Of a stretch of 64,000 nt of DNA, positions 27,640 through 37,071 are shown one piece after another (the first letter of the stretch is position 1; every line of letters begins with the position of its first letter). The stretch spans positions 124,001 to 188,000 of the forward strand of contig CAVOVJ010000005.1 of NCBI GenBank assembly GCA_963699835.1. Direction: 5' to 3'. The DNA is from BM003 sp963699835. GTDB taxonomy: Bacteria; Pseudomonadota; Gammaproteobacteria; Steroidobacterales; BM003. Both the position numbers and the translations under genes were made by a program. Under the pieces are notes generated by a model. It had not been told where the DNA came from, did not search any database, and saw only the letters and a list, made by a program, of their open reading frames with translations.

Positions 27640-28074
27640 ATGCAGGGTTTGCCCCATGAATATGTGGTCACGGCCAGCGCTGGCGCCGAGGGCAGCGTCA
27701 CCGTAGGCAGCGCCGGTCTTGACGATATCCAAAGCTCACCGCCGGCCCAGTTCGGTGGCCCGGGCACACAATGGTCGCCGGAGGACCTGCTGGTTGCCGC
27801 GGTTGCAAATTGCCTGGTGCTGACGTTTCGCGCCATTGCCCGCGCATCTAAACTCGAATGGAACACGATCGAGTGCGTCACAATGGGTACGCTCGATCGG
27901 GTCGAGCGGCAGATGCGGTTTACGCGCATGAATATCGTTGCGACCGTGACCGTCCCCATCGGCACCGATCTTGCCAGGGCCGAGCGCCTGCTGGAGAAAT
28001 CGGAGCAGACCTGTCTGGTTACCAATACGCTCAACTGTGAGCGCTATCTGCAGGCGACAGTCCGCGAGAGCTGA
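27640..28074 (+). CDS. OsmC family peroxiredoxin-like protein
   Basis: 144 residues. OsmC/Ohr-type proteins reduce organic hydroperoxides through two conserved cysteines; both are here, in AAVANCLVLTF and SEQTCLVTNTL, with the helix segment WSPEDLLVAA preceding the first. ATG 27640 has GAGGGA seven bases upstream, so the open frame running back to 27394 is not part of the gene. The following SDR gene lies 58 bp downstream in the same direction. Confidence 0.9.
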   Translation: MQGLPHEYVVTASAGAEGSVTVGSAGLDDIQSSPPAQFGGPGTQWSPEDLLVAAVANCLVLTFRAIARASKLEWNTIECVTMGTLDRVERQMRFTRMNIVATVTVPIGTDLARAERLLEKSEQTCLVTNTLNCERYLQATVRES

Positions 28075-28132
28075 GGCCGCTGGCTGGCGCCGCTACGCCC
28101 CCCGCGCGCGAGCGCCGACCGAGGAAAAGTCT

Positions 28133-28849
28133 ATGCCGACAGTGTTGTTGACCGGTGCGAGTCGCGGAATCGGACTGGAATTCGCGCTGCAGTACGCAGG
28201 CGATGGCTGGCAGGTTCATGCCTGCTGTCGCAATCCCGCCGCGGCGCATGACCTTGCCGGGATTGCGGAAGCTGCATCGGGCCGTGTTCACATTCATCGC
28301 CTGGACGTCGCGGATTTTCATGCGATCGAGGAACTTGCCGACAGTCTCGACAGCACGGCGATTGATGTGCTGATCAACAATGCCGGCACATTTGGTCGAT
28401 TCCCGTTTGCGCTGAGTAGTGGTGAGCAGGCGTTTGGCCGCTCCGATTACCATGATTGGGCCGACGTCTATCGCGTCAACGTTTTCGCGCCGATGAAGAT
28501 GGCGGAGGCATTCGTTGATCACGTGGCTTCGAGCGAACAGAAGAAGCTGGTCACGATCAGCAGCATCATGGGCTCGGTCGGCGCCAACAGTTACGGCGGC
28601 TACTACGTTTATCGCTCCAGCAAGACCGCGGTAAACAGCCTGATGAAATGCCTGGCGATCGATCTTGCCTGCCGTGGCATAAGCGTTCTGCCGCTGCATC
28701 CCGGCTGGGTCAGGACGGATATGGGCGGCGCCGATGCCGACGTCGATGTGGAAACGAGCGTGTCCGGACTGCGCGAGGTGATTGCCGGGGTGACAATGAA
28801 CGATTCGGGCCGTTTTCTCGATTATCTCGGCGCCGAGATTCCGTGGTAG
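28133..28849 (+). CDS. SDR-family oxidoreductase (C-factor type)
   Basis: 238 residues with TVLLTGASRGIG at the N-terminus, DVLINNAG, the SISSIMGSVG-like catalytic Ser region (VTISSIMGSVGANSYGG) and the Tyr-Lys pair in YVYRSSKTAVNSLMK. PLHPGWVRTDMGG matches the usual post-catalytic loop. ATG 28133 is preceded by GAGGAAAAG. It is a paralogue of the SDR at 3259. The substrate is unknown. Confidence 0.9.
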   Translation: MPTVLLTGASRGIGLEFALQYAGDGWQVHACCRNPAAAHDLAGIAEAASGRVHIHRLDVADFHAIEELADSLDSTAIDVLINNAGTFGRFPFALSSGEQAFGRSDYHDWADVYRVNVFAPMKMAEAFVDHVASSEQKKLVTISSIMGSVGANSYGGYYVYRSSKTAVNSLMKCLAIDLACRGISVLPLHPGWVRTDMGGADADVDVETSVSGLREVIAGVTMNDSGRFLDYLGAEIPW

Positions 28850-28859
28850 CTGTACCCTG

Positions 28860-30288
28860 TCAGCGTGGTGTCGACGTCGCGCCCAGCGCATGTTCCATTG
28901 CCTTGAGCCAGCGCTGGTAACGTTCCCGTAGCGAAGGGTTTTCAGCGGGTTCGAAATGGTCGTCAGCGGCGCTCGACGCGGACACGCACCCGAGCAGGCG
29001 CGCGACACCGGCGAGCGTTGACTCGGTCTCCGCCTGCCGCCAGACCGGCAATCGGGCGAGGTCCGCGAGACGCTGGCACAAAGCGTTGGAACGCGCTATT
29101 CCGCCGCCGACCCGAATACTCTTTGGCGCCAGCGCCGTCCGTGCCCGGTCGAGGTTGGCCTGCAACAGGAATAAAATGCTCTCGCATACCGCGACCATGT
29201 TTGATTCTGCATCGCCCGCGCCAAGGAAGCGACTGTCGAACTCCGCCTGCCACCATGGTGAGCCGAGCCCGCCGATGCCGTTCAGGAACAGTGGTGGATC
29301 CTCCACGCTGCCTATCCAGTCCTCCAGTTCTGTCGCATAGGCGTCGGTGTCGAATCCGAGTTCACCCGCCACCTGGGTCAGTGCGTTGCCGGCACCGTTG
29401 ACGGTACCTTCGAGAACATAGCGGGGACCGTCGTCATCGGCATAGGCGATGCTCGCCAGCAGGCCCTTGACCCGCAGAGCCCTGGCGCCAGTGGCAATCT
29501 GCAGGAACGCGCCGGTGCCGAGATTGATAAACGCGTTGCCGGAGCCCGTTTCCGCTCCGGCATAAAACGCGGCTGCCTGGTCGCCGGTGACGAGCTCGAG
29601 CGGGATCGGCTTCGCAGCATCCGGTATCCCGCCGAAGCCGTGGCGGGTCGGCACGCACAGCGGCAGAAGTTCACGCCCGATCCCGAATAACCCGAGCAGG
29701 TGGTCGTCCCAGTCCAGCGTGTGACGGTTGTACAACAATGTTCGCGATGCGTTGGCCGGATCGCTCACCGGCACCGTGCCCGGGCAGAGGCGGTGGGCAA
29801 GGAAGCTCGCCAGCGGGCCGATGACCAGGCGATCGCCGGCCGCCCTGACCCGCTCGAGATTGGCGAGACACCATGCGATCTTGCTGGCGCCATAGTGCGC
29901 GGACAATGGCAGTCCGGTGCGTTCCGCGATTTCGTCCTCGCGGGCGTGGAACTGCTCCAGCCAGACGGCCGCGCGACGGTCGCGCCAGGACAATACCGGC
30001 GACAGCGCGGCTCCGCTGTCACGGTCCCAGCAAACGATGCTGGAGCGCTGGGTCGCGAGGCCTGCGCGCAGCGTTGCCGGATCGCCGCCGCGGGTGACCT
30101 GACCGCACGCACTCTCGTACCGACTCTAACAGCTCTTCCGCATCCTGCTCGACCCATCCGGCGCGTGGGCGCGTTGTCGACACCGCGCAATACGCTATTT
30201 CGCCGCGCCGACCTCCGCTGTCGAAGACGGCGGCGCGACTGGCGTGGCTGCCCTGGTCGATCGCGAGGACGGTCGGCGCCGCATTCAC
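28860..30288 (-). CDS. FGGY-family kinase, probably glycerol kinase (one frameshift)
   Basis: Third gene of the leftward glycerol-phosphate operon. The N-terminal ATP-binding segment is VLAIDQGSHASRAAVFD; classical GlpK has IDQGTTSSR here, so this copy departs from the consensus. Near 30098 the frame shifts from LLESVRECVR into QVTRGGDPATLRAGLATQ, reaching ALSPVLSWRDRRAAVWLEQF and the rest of the FGGY fold (NLGTGAFLQIATG, LFLNGIGGLGSPWW, RVGGGIARSNALCQ). Corrected length is about 476 residues. Operon partners (GDPD and GlpD) support glycerol as substrate, but the altered motif leaves another polyol possible. ATG 30288 overlaps the glpD stop (ATGA). Confidence 0.82.
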
Positions 30289-31466
30289 TTGGGAGGCAGC
30301 CGGAGGTGGCGCGTATCGGCCCGCGGCACGGCCCGCGGCAGACTCGACGAGATCTGGCGCAGGGCCTTGGCCGCAGTGGGGCGCCAGGTCGTCAGTTTGC
30401 CGCCGAGGATCGAAAGGACCCGTGGGCGATCGCGGCGGTCGGTGGCCAGTACCACTTCGCGCGAGCGATGGAATGCATGGCCGCTACCGGATGGCAGCAC
30501 CCTCAGGCCTGCGAACGCGGCCACGACATCGCCGCGCGCGCAATAGTGATCCGGAAAATAGTGGTTGAAGACATTTAGCAGATAGCGGATCTCCGACTCG
30601 AGCGGGCGTACCTGGTCGGGATTGCCATGGAAGCGGGTTTCGGTGGTGCCGACCAGCGTCCGCCCGTTGCGCGGCATTACGAAAACCGCGCGGCCGTCAC
30701 GTGGCGATTCGACGTAATAGACGCCTTCGGTCAGCGACCGCGGCAATTCAATATGGGTGCCCTGGATCAGTTCGACCTGCGGTGCCTCGATCGCGGGTCG
30801 AATCCGCTCGAGCACAAGTGGGGCCCAGGGACCGGCGGCATTGACGAGGACACGCGCGTGGCAGCGCAAGCGTTGATCGCCACTGGCGTATTCGATGTCC
30901 ACGCCATCCGGCCGGAGGGTGGCATGGACCATCTCCGCCGGGATTATCGTCTCGGCGCCGAGCCCGGTGGCGGATCGCAGGACGGCCTCTGTCAGCTGTG
31001 CGTCGTCGGTCTGCGCATCCTGAAATTCGAAAACCGTTTTCAGTGCTTCTTTTTTGAGGCCAGCCAGAGTCTGCCACTGGTCTTTCGCCAATGTGCGGAA
31101 GCGGGTATCGCGACCGGGTCCGCCGAGTAAGGCGTAGAGCATCAATCCGGTTCGGATAATCCAAGACGGACGCCGCGTGGTGGGGTAAACCGGGATATAG
31201 AATTTCAGCAGGCGCACCAGTTCGGGTGCAAGTCGCAACATCAGACGCCGCTCGGCGAGGGACTCGCGGACGAGAGCGAATTCCCATGATTCGAGATAGC
31301 GCAGGCCGCCATGGATCAGCTTGCTGGATCGTGATGAGGTGCCCGAGGCGACGGCGGATTTCTCCAGCAACAGGATGCGGTAGCCGGCCGCGGCCGCGGC
31401 CTGGGCGATGCCGGCGCCGTTGATGCCGGCGCCAATGACGACGATGTCAAAATGATCCCCGCTCAT
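30285..31466 (-). CDS. FAD-dependent glycerol-3-phosphate dehydrogenase, short form
   Basis: 393 residues. An FAD-binding Rossmann start (DIVVIGAGINGAGIAQAAAA) is followed by the GlpD signature SSRSSKLIHGGLRYLE, VLVNAAGPWAPLV and the late RVLSILGGKLTTWRPTAAKAL. It would oxidise glycerol-3-phosphate to dihydroxyacetone phosphate at the membrane, passing electrons to quinone. It ends about 25 residues after the GGKLTT motif, so the C-terminal DAO_C domain (about 110-120 residues in E. coli GlpD) is missing. The stop overlaps the next start codon as ATGA, so this is a natural short form, not a frameshift. It is also ATGA-coupled to the GDPD gene upstream. Confidence 0.88.
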   Translation of the reverse strand: MSGDHFDIVVIGAGINGAGIAQAAAAAGYRILLLEKSAVASGTSSRSSKLIHGGLRYLESWEFALVRESLAERRLMLRLAPELVRLLKFYIPVYPTTRRPSWIIRTGLMLYALLGGPGRDTRFRTLAKDQWQTLAGLKKEALKTVFEFQDAQTDDAQLTEAVLRSATGLGAETIIPAEMVHATLRPDGVDIEYASGDQRLRCHARVLVNAAGPWAPLVLERIRPAIEAPQVELIQGTHIELPRSLTEGVYYVESPRDGRAVFVMPRNGRTLVGTTETRFHGNPDQVRPLESEIRYLLNVFNHYFPDHYCARGDVVAAFAGLRVLPSGSGHAFHRSREVVLATDRRDRPRVLSILGGKLTTWRPTAAKALRQISSSLPRAVPRADTRHLRLPPK

Positions 31467-32218
31467 GGCGCTTCCGTGCCGGCCCCGGCCAGCGCGCCAA
31501 CCTGCATCGTCTCGAACAGCCGGGCGCCGCGGCTGCGCCAGGTCTGCAACTCGGCCGCATCCTCGATTTCGTAGAGGGCCCATTCCCAGGGACCGTCCCA
31601 CAACGTGGCGCCGCGCCCGACCCGGGTCTTGTTGCAAAACAGAAATTGCGGGTCCAGCTTGAGCGCCCGGCGGCGGATTCTTTCACCCCAGCGCGGCAGG
31701 ACCCAGCCGATACGGCCGCCGTGAAGTTCGCGATATCGTTCGATAGAAACCGGGTCGAACGATATCGGGACGGCGCGCTCGCCCAGCGGAGCGAGCACCG
31801 GTGCCATCGCGGCGATGACGGCATCACAGCCGAATCGTTCGACGCTGTGCCGCTTGACTTCGACGAACGCCGCGCGATCCGGCCACTGCAGCAACAGTTC
31901 CACTGCCTCGGCGAGGCTCGGCATGCGCACGCCGCGGAAACGCTCGCCAAAACGGGCGGCTTCCGCTACCTCGATCGTGGCCAGTTCCGGCCAGGTCTTG
32001 TCCCATGGCGCCATCCTGATTCCAGCCGTGCGCTGCAACGTGGCGTCGTGGCACAGCACCGGAACCCGGTCCGCGCTCAACTGGATATCAAATTCCAGCC
32101 ACGCCGCACCCAGTTCGAGCGCACTGCGCAACGCGGGCAGCGTGTTCTCCGGGAAAGCGGCCGCGTGTCCGCGGTGCGCCACCAGCCATTCCTTGCGTTG
32201 TTGCGTGTCGGCTTGCAA
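31463..32218 (-). CDS. Glycerophosphodiester phosphodiesterase
   Basis: About 251 residues of GDPD TIM-barrel. The catalytic HRGH at the N-terminus is followed by PENTLPALRSALELGAAWLE, the metal ligands E and D in LEFDIQLS, and VLCHDATLQRT. It hydrolyses glycerophosphodiesters to glycerol-3-phosphate, feeding the GlpD gene that overlaps its stop. No signal peptide, so cytoplasmic. I place the start at TTG 32218 (GGAG about 12 bases upstream), which gives a normal GDPD N-terminus; the frame is open up to 32314, but that part overlaps the divergent HAD gene and has no domain. Confidence 0.85.
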   Translation of the reverse strand: MQADTQQRKEWLVAHRGHAAAFPENTLPALRSALELGAAWLEFDIQLSADRVPVLCHDATLQRTAGIRMAPWDKTWPELATIEVAEAARFGERFRGVRMPSLAEAVELLLQWPDRAAFVEVKRHSVERFGCDAVIAAMAPVLAPLGERAVPISFDPVSIERYRELHGGRIGWVLPRWGERIRRRALKLDPQFLFCNKTRVGRGATLWDGPWEWALYEIEDAAELQTWRSRGARLFETMQVGALAGAGTEAP

Positions 32219-32286
32219 ATCAGTGTTTCTCCGGGCTCGGGCGAGAGCCCCGATGCAGCCGGTACAATAGCCGTTGGACGGAACCG

Positions 32287-33036
32287 ATGCGAGCGACGGC
32301 GTCAATGTTTGCAAACGCTGAAATCGATGCGATCTGTATCGATCTGGACAACACCCTGTGGCCGATAGAGGAGGTGATCGTGCGCGCCGAGCAGGTTACC
32401 TTTGACTGGCTGGCGGATCATTATCCTCGTGTAACGTCCCGCCACGATATTGAGAGCCTTCGCCTGGTCGGTAAACGGATTGCGGCGCAACTCCCGCACC
32501 TGCGCCATGACCTGAGCCATCTGCGAAAACTCGCGTTTGTGGATGTCGCGACGGAGTGCGGCTATGGACCGGAGCTCGCAGACCGTGCATTCGAGGTGTT
32601 CTTTGCTGCCCGTTGTGAGGTGTCGTGCTATGCCGATGTCGAGCCGGGATTATCGCGACTGGCCGCGGCGTACCCGTTGCTGGCGCTGACCAATGGCAAT
32701 GCCTGCCTCGATCGTTGCGGTGTGGCCCGTTATTTCGTCGGGTGCGTCTATGCCCGCGATGTCGGTGCCGCAAAACCCGGGGTCGAGATTTTTGCCGCGG
32801 CGGCGCGGCAGCTCGGCCTGAATCCCGCCGCGATCCTGCATGTCGGCGACGATCCCGTTGCGGATGTGGGCGGCGCGGCCGCGGCAGGCATGCAGACGGT
32901 TTGGCTCAATCGCAGCGGCCAGCCCTGGCAGCTGAGCGAGTGCGTGCCAGACGGTCAGGCTCGCGACTTCGACGAGTTGCTGCAACTTCTCGGCGTGGCC
33001 GCCGCAGACGCTGCCGGGTCCGCCAGTGTCCGTTGA
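32287..33036 (+). CDS. HAD-superfamily hydrolase (YigB-like)
   Basis: 249 residues with all four HAD motifs: DLDNTLWP (nucleophile and acid Asp), LALTNGN, Lys in GAAKPGVEIFAAA, and HVGDDPVADVGGAAAAG. The helical cap between motifs I and II fits the FMN/5-amino-ribitylphosphate phosphatase YigB group, but substrate cannot be fixed. ATG 32287 or ATG 32305 could start it. It overlaps the next gene by 11 bases. Confidence 0.88.
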   Translation: MRATASMFANAEIDAICIDLDNTLWPIEEVIVRAEQVTFDWLADHYPRVTSRHDIESLRLVGKRIAAQLPHLRHDLSHLRKLAFVDVATECGYGPELADRAFEVFFAARCEVSCYADVEPGLSRLAAAYPLLALTNGNACLDRCGVARYFVGCVYARDVGAAKPGVEIFAAAARQLGLNPAAILHVGDDPVADVGGAAAAGMQTVWLNRSGQPWQLSECVPDGQARDFDELLQLLGVAAADAAGSASVR

Positions 33037-34465
33037 CGGCGACCTGGTATTCGTCGATGTCGAGACGACCGGCGGCAATGCCAACTGGCACCGCGTTATC
33101 GAAGTCGGACTGGTCCGGGCGCGCGGTGCGCAACTGCTCGAAGAGTGGTCTACGCTGGTTAATCCGCAGACGGTTATTCCGGCTTCGATCGAGTCTCTGA
33201 CAGGGATCGATTCGGCCATGGTCGCCTCCGCGCCCACTTTTGCCGATATTGCGACGGAGTTGCGTGAACGTCTTGATGGCTGCCTGTTCGTCGCCCACAA
33301 CGTGCGTTTCGATTACGGCTTTATCCGCAACGAGTTCCGCCGCGCGGGTGTCGAGTACAAAAGCAAGATGCTGTGCACCGTCAAATTGTCGCGGCAGCTG
33401 TTCCCGGAGCAACGGCGCCACAACCTCGACGCGGTAATGCGTCGTCACGGACTCGGCTGCGACGCGCGCCACCGGGCGCTCGGCGATGCACGCGTGCTTT
33501 TTGATTTTCTTCAGGTGTTGCGAGAGCAGATGCCCGGGACCGATCTTGCAGCCGCGGTCGCTTCGCAGTTGCGGCAACCGTCGCTGCCGCCGCATCTGGC
33601 GCCCGGGTCAGTGGAAGCGATTCCGGATGCGCCGGGCATCTATCGTTTTTTCGGTCCCGACGACCGGCTGTTGTATGTCGGCAAGAGCGTCAATCTGCGC
33701 ACTCGCGTAATGGCGCATTTCTCCGCGGACCACCGTTCGCCCAAAGAGATGCGATTGTCACAGCAAGTGCGGCGGATCGAATGGGAAGAAACGGCGGGGG
33801 AGCTTGGTGCGTTGCTAAAGGAATCGCGCGAGGTAAAGAACAGTGCCCCGTTGCTGAACCGCAAGCTGCGCAGAAAGAAAGACCTTTATACGCTGATGTT
33901 TGAGCCTGGTGCAGACGCCGGCAAAATGCTGGATATCGTCGAGCTACGGATGGGTGAGCGCAGATCGCCTGCAGATCTGTTCGGGATATTCGAGAGCCGC
34001 CGCAAAGCCCGCAACTGGCTCGAGCGCGCTGCACGCGATGCCCAGCTATGTCCGAAACGGCTTGGTCTCGAGAAAGGCGGCGGAGCGTGTTTTTCCTACC
34101 AGCTGAAGCGCTGTATCGGGGTCTGTGTCGGCGCGGAAGCAGGCGCGGCGCACGATCTGCGGCTGATGCAGCAACTGCTGCCGAAGAAACTGCGCAGCTG
34201 GCCGTTTGCCGGGCGAATCGGTATCCGCGAGATCGGCCTTTTCGGCGACACGGATATACATGTGTTCGATCGCTGGTGCTACATCGGTAGTGCCGCGGAC
34301 GACGACCAGTTGTGGCCGCTGCTGGAGCGGACGGAGCCGCTGGTGTTCGATCCCGATTGTTACCGGATTCTCGCGTCTTTTTTAAAACGCAGGAATTTCC
34401 GGCCGAGCATTCTCGATCTGGACGGCCGCCACCGGCCGCGGCCACAACAGCTCGACCTGGTGTGA
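33026..34465 (+). CDS. DnaQ-like exonuclease fused to UvrC/Cho-type GIY-YIG nuclease
   Basis: 479 residues. The N-terminal 180 form a DEDDh 3'-5' exonuclease with FVDVETTGG (ExoI), HNVRFDYGF (ExoII) and HRALGDARV (ExoIII). Residues 190-275 form a GIY-YIG nuclease domain (PGIYRFFGPDDRLLYVGKS, RVMAHFS). The remainder matches the following UvrC N-terminal part, with a Cys cluster (CFSYQLKRCIGVCVG). This gives a single protein combining exonuclease trimming with UvrC-like incision, presumably for DNA repair. GTG 33026 lies inside the end of the HAD gene. Domain calls are direct; the repair role is family inference. Confidence 0.9.
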   Translation: MSVDGDLVFVDVETTGGNANWHRVIEVGLVRARGAQLLEEWSTLVNPQTVIPASIESLTGIDSAMVASAPTFADIATELRERLDGCLFVAHNVRFDYGFIRNEFRRAGVEYKSKMLCTVKLSRQLFPEQRRHNLDAVMRRHGLGCDARHRALGDARVLFDFLQVLREQMPGTDLAAAVASQLRQPSLPPHLAPGSVEAIPDAPGIYRFFGPDDRLLYVGKSVNLRTRVMAHFSADHRSPKEMRLSQQVRRIEWEETAGELGALLKESREVKNSAPLLNRKLRRKKDLYTLMFEPGADAGKMLDIVELRMGERRSPADLFGIFESRRKARNWLERAARDAQLCPKRLGLEKGGGACFSYQLKRCIGVCVGAEAGAAHDLRLMQQLLPKKLRSWPFAGRIGIREIGLFGDTDIHVFDRWCYIGSAADDDQLWPLLERTEPLVFDPDCYRILASFLKRRNFRPSILDLDGRHRPRPQQLDLV

Positions 34466-34477
34466 TGGTCCGGCGCG

Positions 34478-35942
34478 TCAGGTAATGTCCATGGCCGGCC
34501 GAATCCGGATATCGATGCGGCGATTGCGCGCACGCCCCTCCGGGTTCTCGTTGTTGGCAACCGGTGCGGTCTCGCCGTAGCCGGCCGCGCTGGCCCGGCC
34601 GGGGTCCATCCGCATCGCGTCTACCAGGTAGCGCCGCACTGCCTCGGCGCGTTCGCGAGAGAGCTTCAGGTTGAGGTCGTCGCTGCCGTGCGCATCGGTG
34701 TGGCCTTCTATCACCAGTTGCGAGCGCGGAAAGACCCGGATCGCCTTTTGCACCTGGGCGAGCAGTTCGCGATGACGCTGTTCGATTGTCGCTGTGCCAA
34801 CCGGAAAGCCGAGCCCGACCAGTCTTATCAGGATATCGTTGCCCTCGCGAAAAACCTGCGCCTGTTCGCGATCGAACATTGCATCGACCTGGTGCAGCTG
34901 CTCACGGACCCGTTCCTGCATGGCCAGCTGCTGGGCGAGCATCACGCGCTCCTCGCGTGCGCCGCCGAGGCGTTCGTCGAGGTCGACGATCTCGTCCTCC
35001 AGCCCGACAATTCGCTGCCGGTTCATTTTGATTTCTTCCTGCAGATCGCGATTTTCCTCGCGCAGCGCCTCTATGAAGTCTTTTAGAGCGGCTGTCGGTG
35101 CCGCGAAACCGTCATCGAACCCGGCCACCAGGTCGGCCGCGGCGGCCACCTCGCGCAGCGGCTGCTCCCATTCCAGGATGATCTCCTCCTCGCTGGCGTT
35201 GCTTCTCGCGCAGCGCACGGACGTAGCCGGAGAGATAGATGGCATGGCGTGCCTCGTAGGCGGCCTCGCGGGCAAGGCTGCGTGGCAGGTCGGCATCGTA
35301 GCGGTTGTTCTCCAGCTCACGCTCGGCCCGTTCCGCAAGGCCCTCGGCGCGCGCCAGCGTCAGGGGCGCATAGCGTTTTGCCCTGTGTTCGCGTGCGCTG
35401 TCCAGCAGATTTCGAATCTCGCCGAGGTAGGCCTGTTTGATTGCCGTCAGTTCGGCATCGCGGTACTGCGATTCGGCGCGGGCACCGCGCTCGCGCGCAT
35501 TCTCCTGGTTGCCCAGTTCGAGCTCGCGCGCGGCCAGTGTGAATTCGCGTTCCGCTTTCTCCCAAGCAGCGGAATCCCGAATGTTCGCATTCGCGGCGAG
35601 CGCGGCGTCGCGCCCCTTCAACGCATTGGCGAGCGTGACGCTCGCGCGTTTCGCGGCCTCGGTCGCCGCCGCGAACGATTGTGTTGCACTTGCCAGTTCG
35701 CTGCGAACACGGTCGAGATTGCCGCCGCGCTGAAAGCGGCCCTCGGCGGCCCGGTACGATTTCATCGCGCGTCTGAAATTATCCGGCGACAGTTGTTCCG
35801 CGCGTGCTGCCCGCGCCGTCTCCAATGCTGCGTCCGCGCCGCGGAACAACAACAGGCGGGTACCCTGGTCCTCGGCACCGAGGCCCGGGCTGGCAAAAAC
35901 CAGCAGAAAAATGGCTACAGTGCATGCTCGGCCCCTGATCAT
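34478..35942 (-). CDS. OmpA family protein with DUF4398-like N-terminus (one frameshift)
   Basis: ATG 35942 has GGAG eight bases upstream and gives a signal peptide (CTVAIFLLVFASPGLGAE). A long Ala/Arg/Glu-rich helical region follows, of DUF4398 type (SYRAAEGRFQRGG; EKAEREFTLAARELE; REHRAKRYAPLTLARAE). Near 35205 the frame breaks after SGYVRALREK and resumes as NASEEEIILEWEQPL in a second frame, with a coiled coil and then a C-terminal OmpA domain (SQLVIEGHTDAHGSDDLNLK, LSRERAEAVRRYL, NRRIDIRI). It is an outer-membrane or periplasmic peptidoglycan-binding protein of about 487 residues when corrected. Confidence 0.85.
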
Positions 35943-35983
35943 TTCAGACACTCCGATACTTCTTGACCCCGGCCGCGCCAACT

Positions 35984-36931
35984 CTAGCCCCGGCGGGGCC
36001 CGCTGTCACCGCCGTACGCGCCGGTTTCCGCCGCGACCGTGGGTGCCGCTGCGGCCAGCGTTACCGGCAAACCGGGTGCACGGACCGCCTGGCGTTGCGC
36101 GATAATGAACACGCCGAGCAAGGTGATGCTGCCGCCTGTCAGCACTCGCCAGGTCAGCGGTTCACCGAGAAACATCACCGCCGCGATTACGGCGAAAATT
36201 GTCGCGAGCAGATTGAATGGCGCCAGCAGGCTGACATCGTAGCGCTGGATCAGGTAGTACATGCTGCCATGGCCGAACAGGCTCGCGCCCAGCGAGGAAA
36301 ACAACAATGCGGCCCAGACGATTGGCGGTGCTGCGCGCACCGCATCGAGCTGATTGGCTTCGATCAGCCACGACACCGCGAGCAGAATTGGGGTACTGAT
36401 CACCGCGAGCCACGCCTGCATCGCCATCACGCCGATTCCATGCAAACGCTTCATGCCGATCACCCCGAGTGCGCCGACGAAAGCGCCGGCAGTTACCAGC
36501 GCAAGGCCGAGCGGTTGCCCGATGATTGCCGGATCGAAAGCGATAACCACCACGCCGGCAAAGGCCAGAAGCATGCCGATCCAGCGCCGCCACGCAACGG
36601 ACTCACCCAGCAAAACGATCGAAAGTATCGTCGCGAACGGCACCGCAAGCTGGATTGCAACCGCCATGCCGGCGACGTTGTCCGCGCTGGCCAGGCCGCC
36701 CCATATCAATGCGAAATGCAGCGCCCCCATCGTGACGCATACCGTGACCAGCAGCGGCATCTGGCCCTTTTGCCAGCGCAGAAACGGTGCCAGCACGATC
36801 ATCAGCAGCGCGAACCGCAATGCGGCGAGCATGACCGGTGGGATGTGATCGACGCCTATTTTTCCCGCGATCAGGTTGAGCCCCCAGACCAGGTTGACGA
36901 CTATCATTAGCGCAAGATGGCGGGGAAGCAT
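35984..36931 (-). CDS. EamA-family (DMT) transporter
   Basis: About 315 residues with ten membrane helices in two EamA repeats (NLVWGLNLIAGKIGVDHIPP and, in the second, LFSSLGASLFGHGSMYYLIQ). GESVAWRRWIGMLLAFAGVV and GEPLTWRVLTGGSITLLGVF are the matching repeat ends. Expected to export or import small metabolites across the inner membrane; substrate unknown. I chose ATG 36931 because the residues before it are not membrane-protein-like. One of three EamA genes in the window. Confidence 0.85.
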   Translation of the reverse strand: MLPRHLALMIVVNLVWGLNLIAGKIGVDHIPPVMLAALRFALLMIVLAPFLRWQKGQMPLLVTVCVTMGALHFALIWGGLASADNVAGMAVAIQLAVPFATILSIVLLGESVAWRRWIGMLLAFAGVVVIAFDPAIIGQPLGLALVTAGAFVGALGVIGMKRLHGIGVMAMQAWLAVISTPILLAVSWLIEANQLDAVRAAPPIVWAALLFSSLGASLFGHGSMYYLIQRYDVSLLAPFNLLATIFAVIAAVMFLGEPLTWRVLTGGSITLLGVFIIAQRQAVRAPGLPVTLAAAAPTVAAETGAYGGDSGPRRG

Positions 36932-37071
36932 GGGCGGGCTGCCGGGGCGATGCGGGCCGAAACGATACTTGCTTGCGTCTCGTGGGGCCATCCAGGCGGC
37001 CAGGCGGCGGCGCTGCGGACCCGCAGCAACGACCGCTATAATGGTCAATCAAGCAGCGGGAGTAGCCGAGT

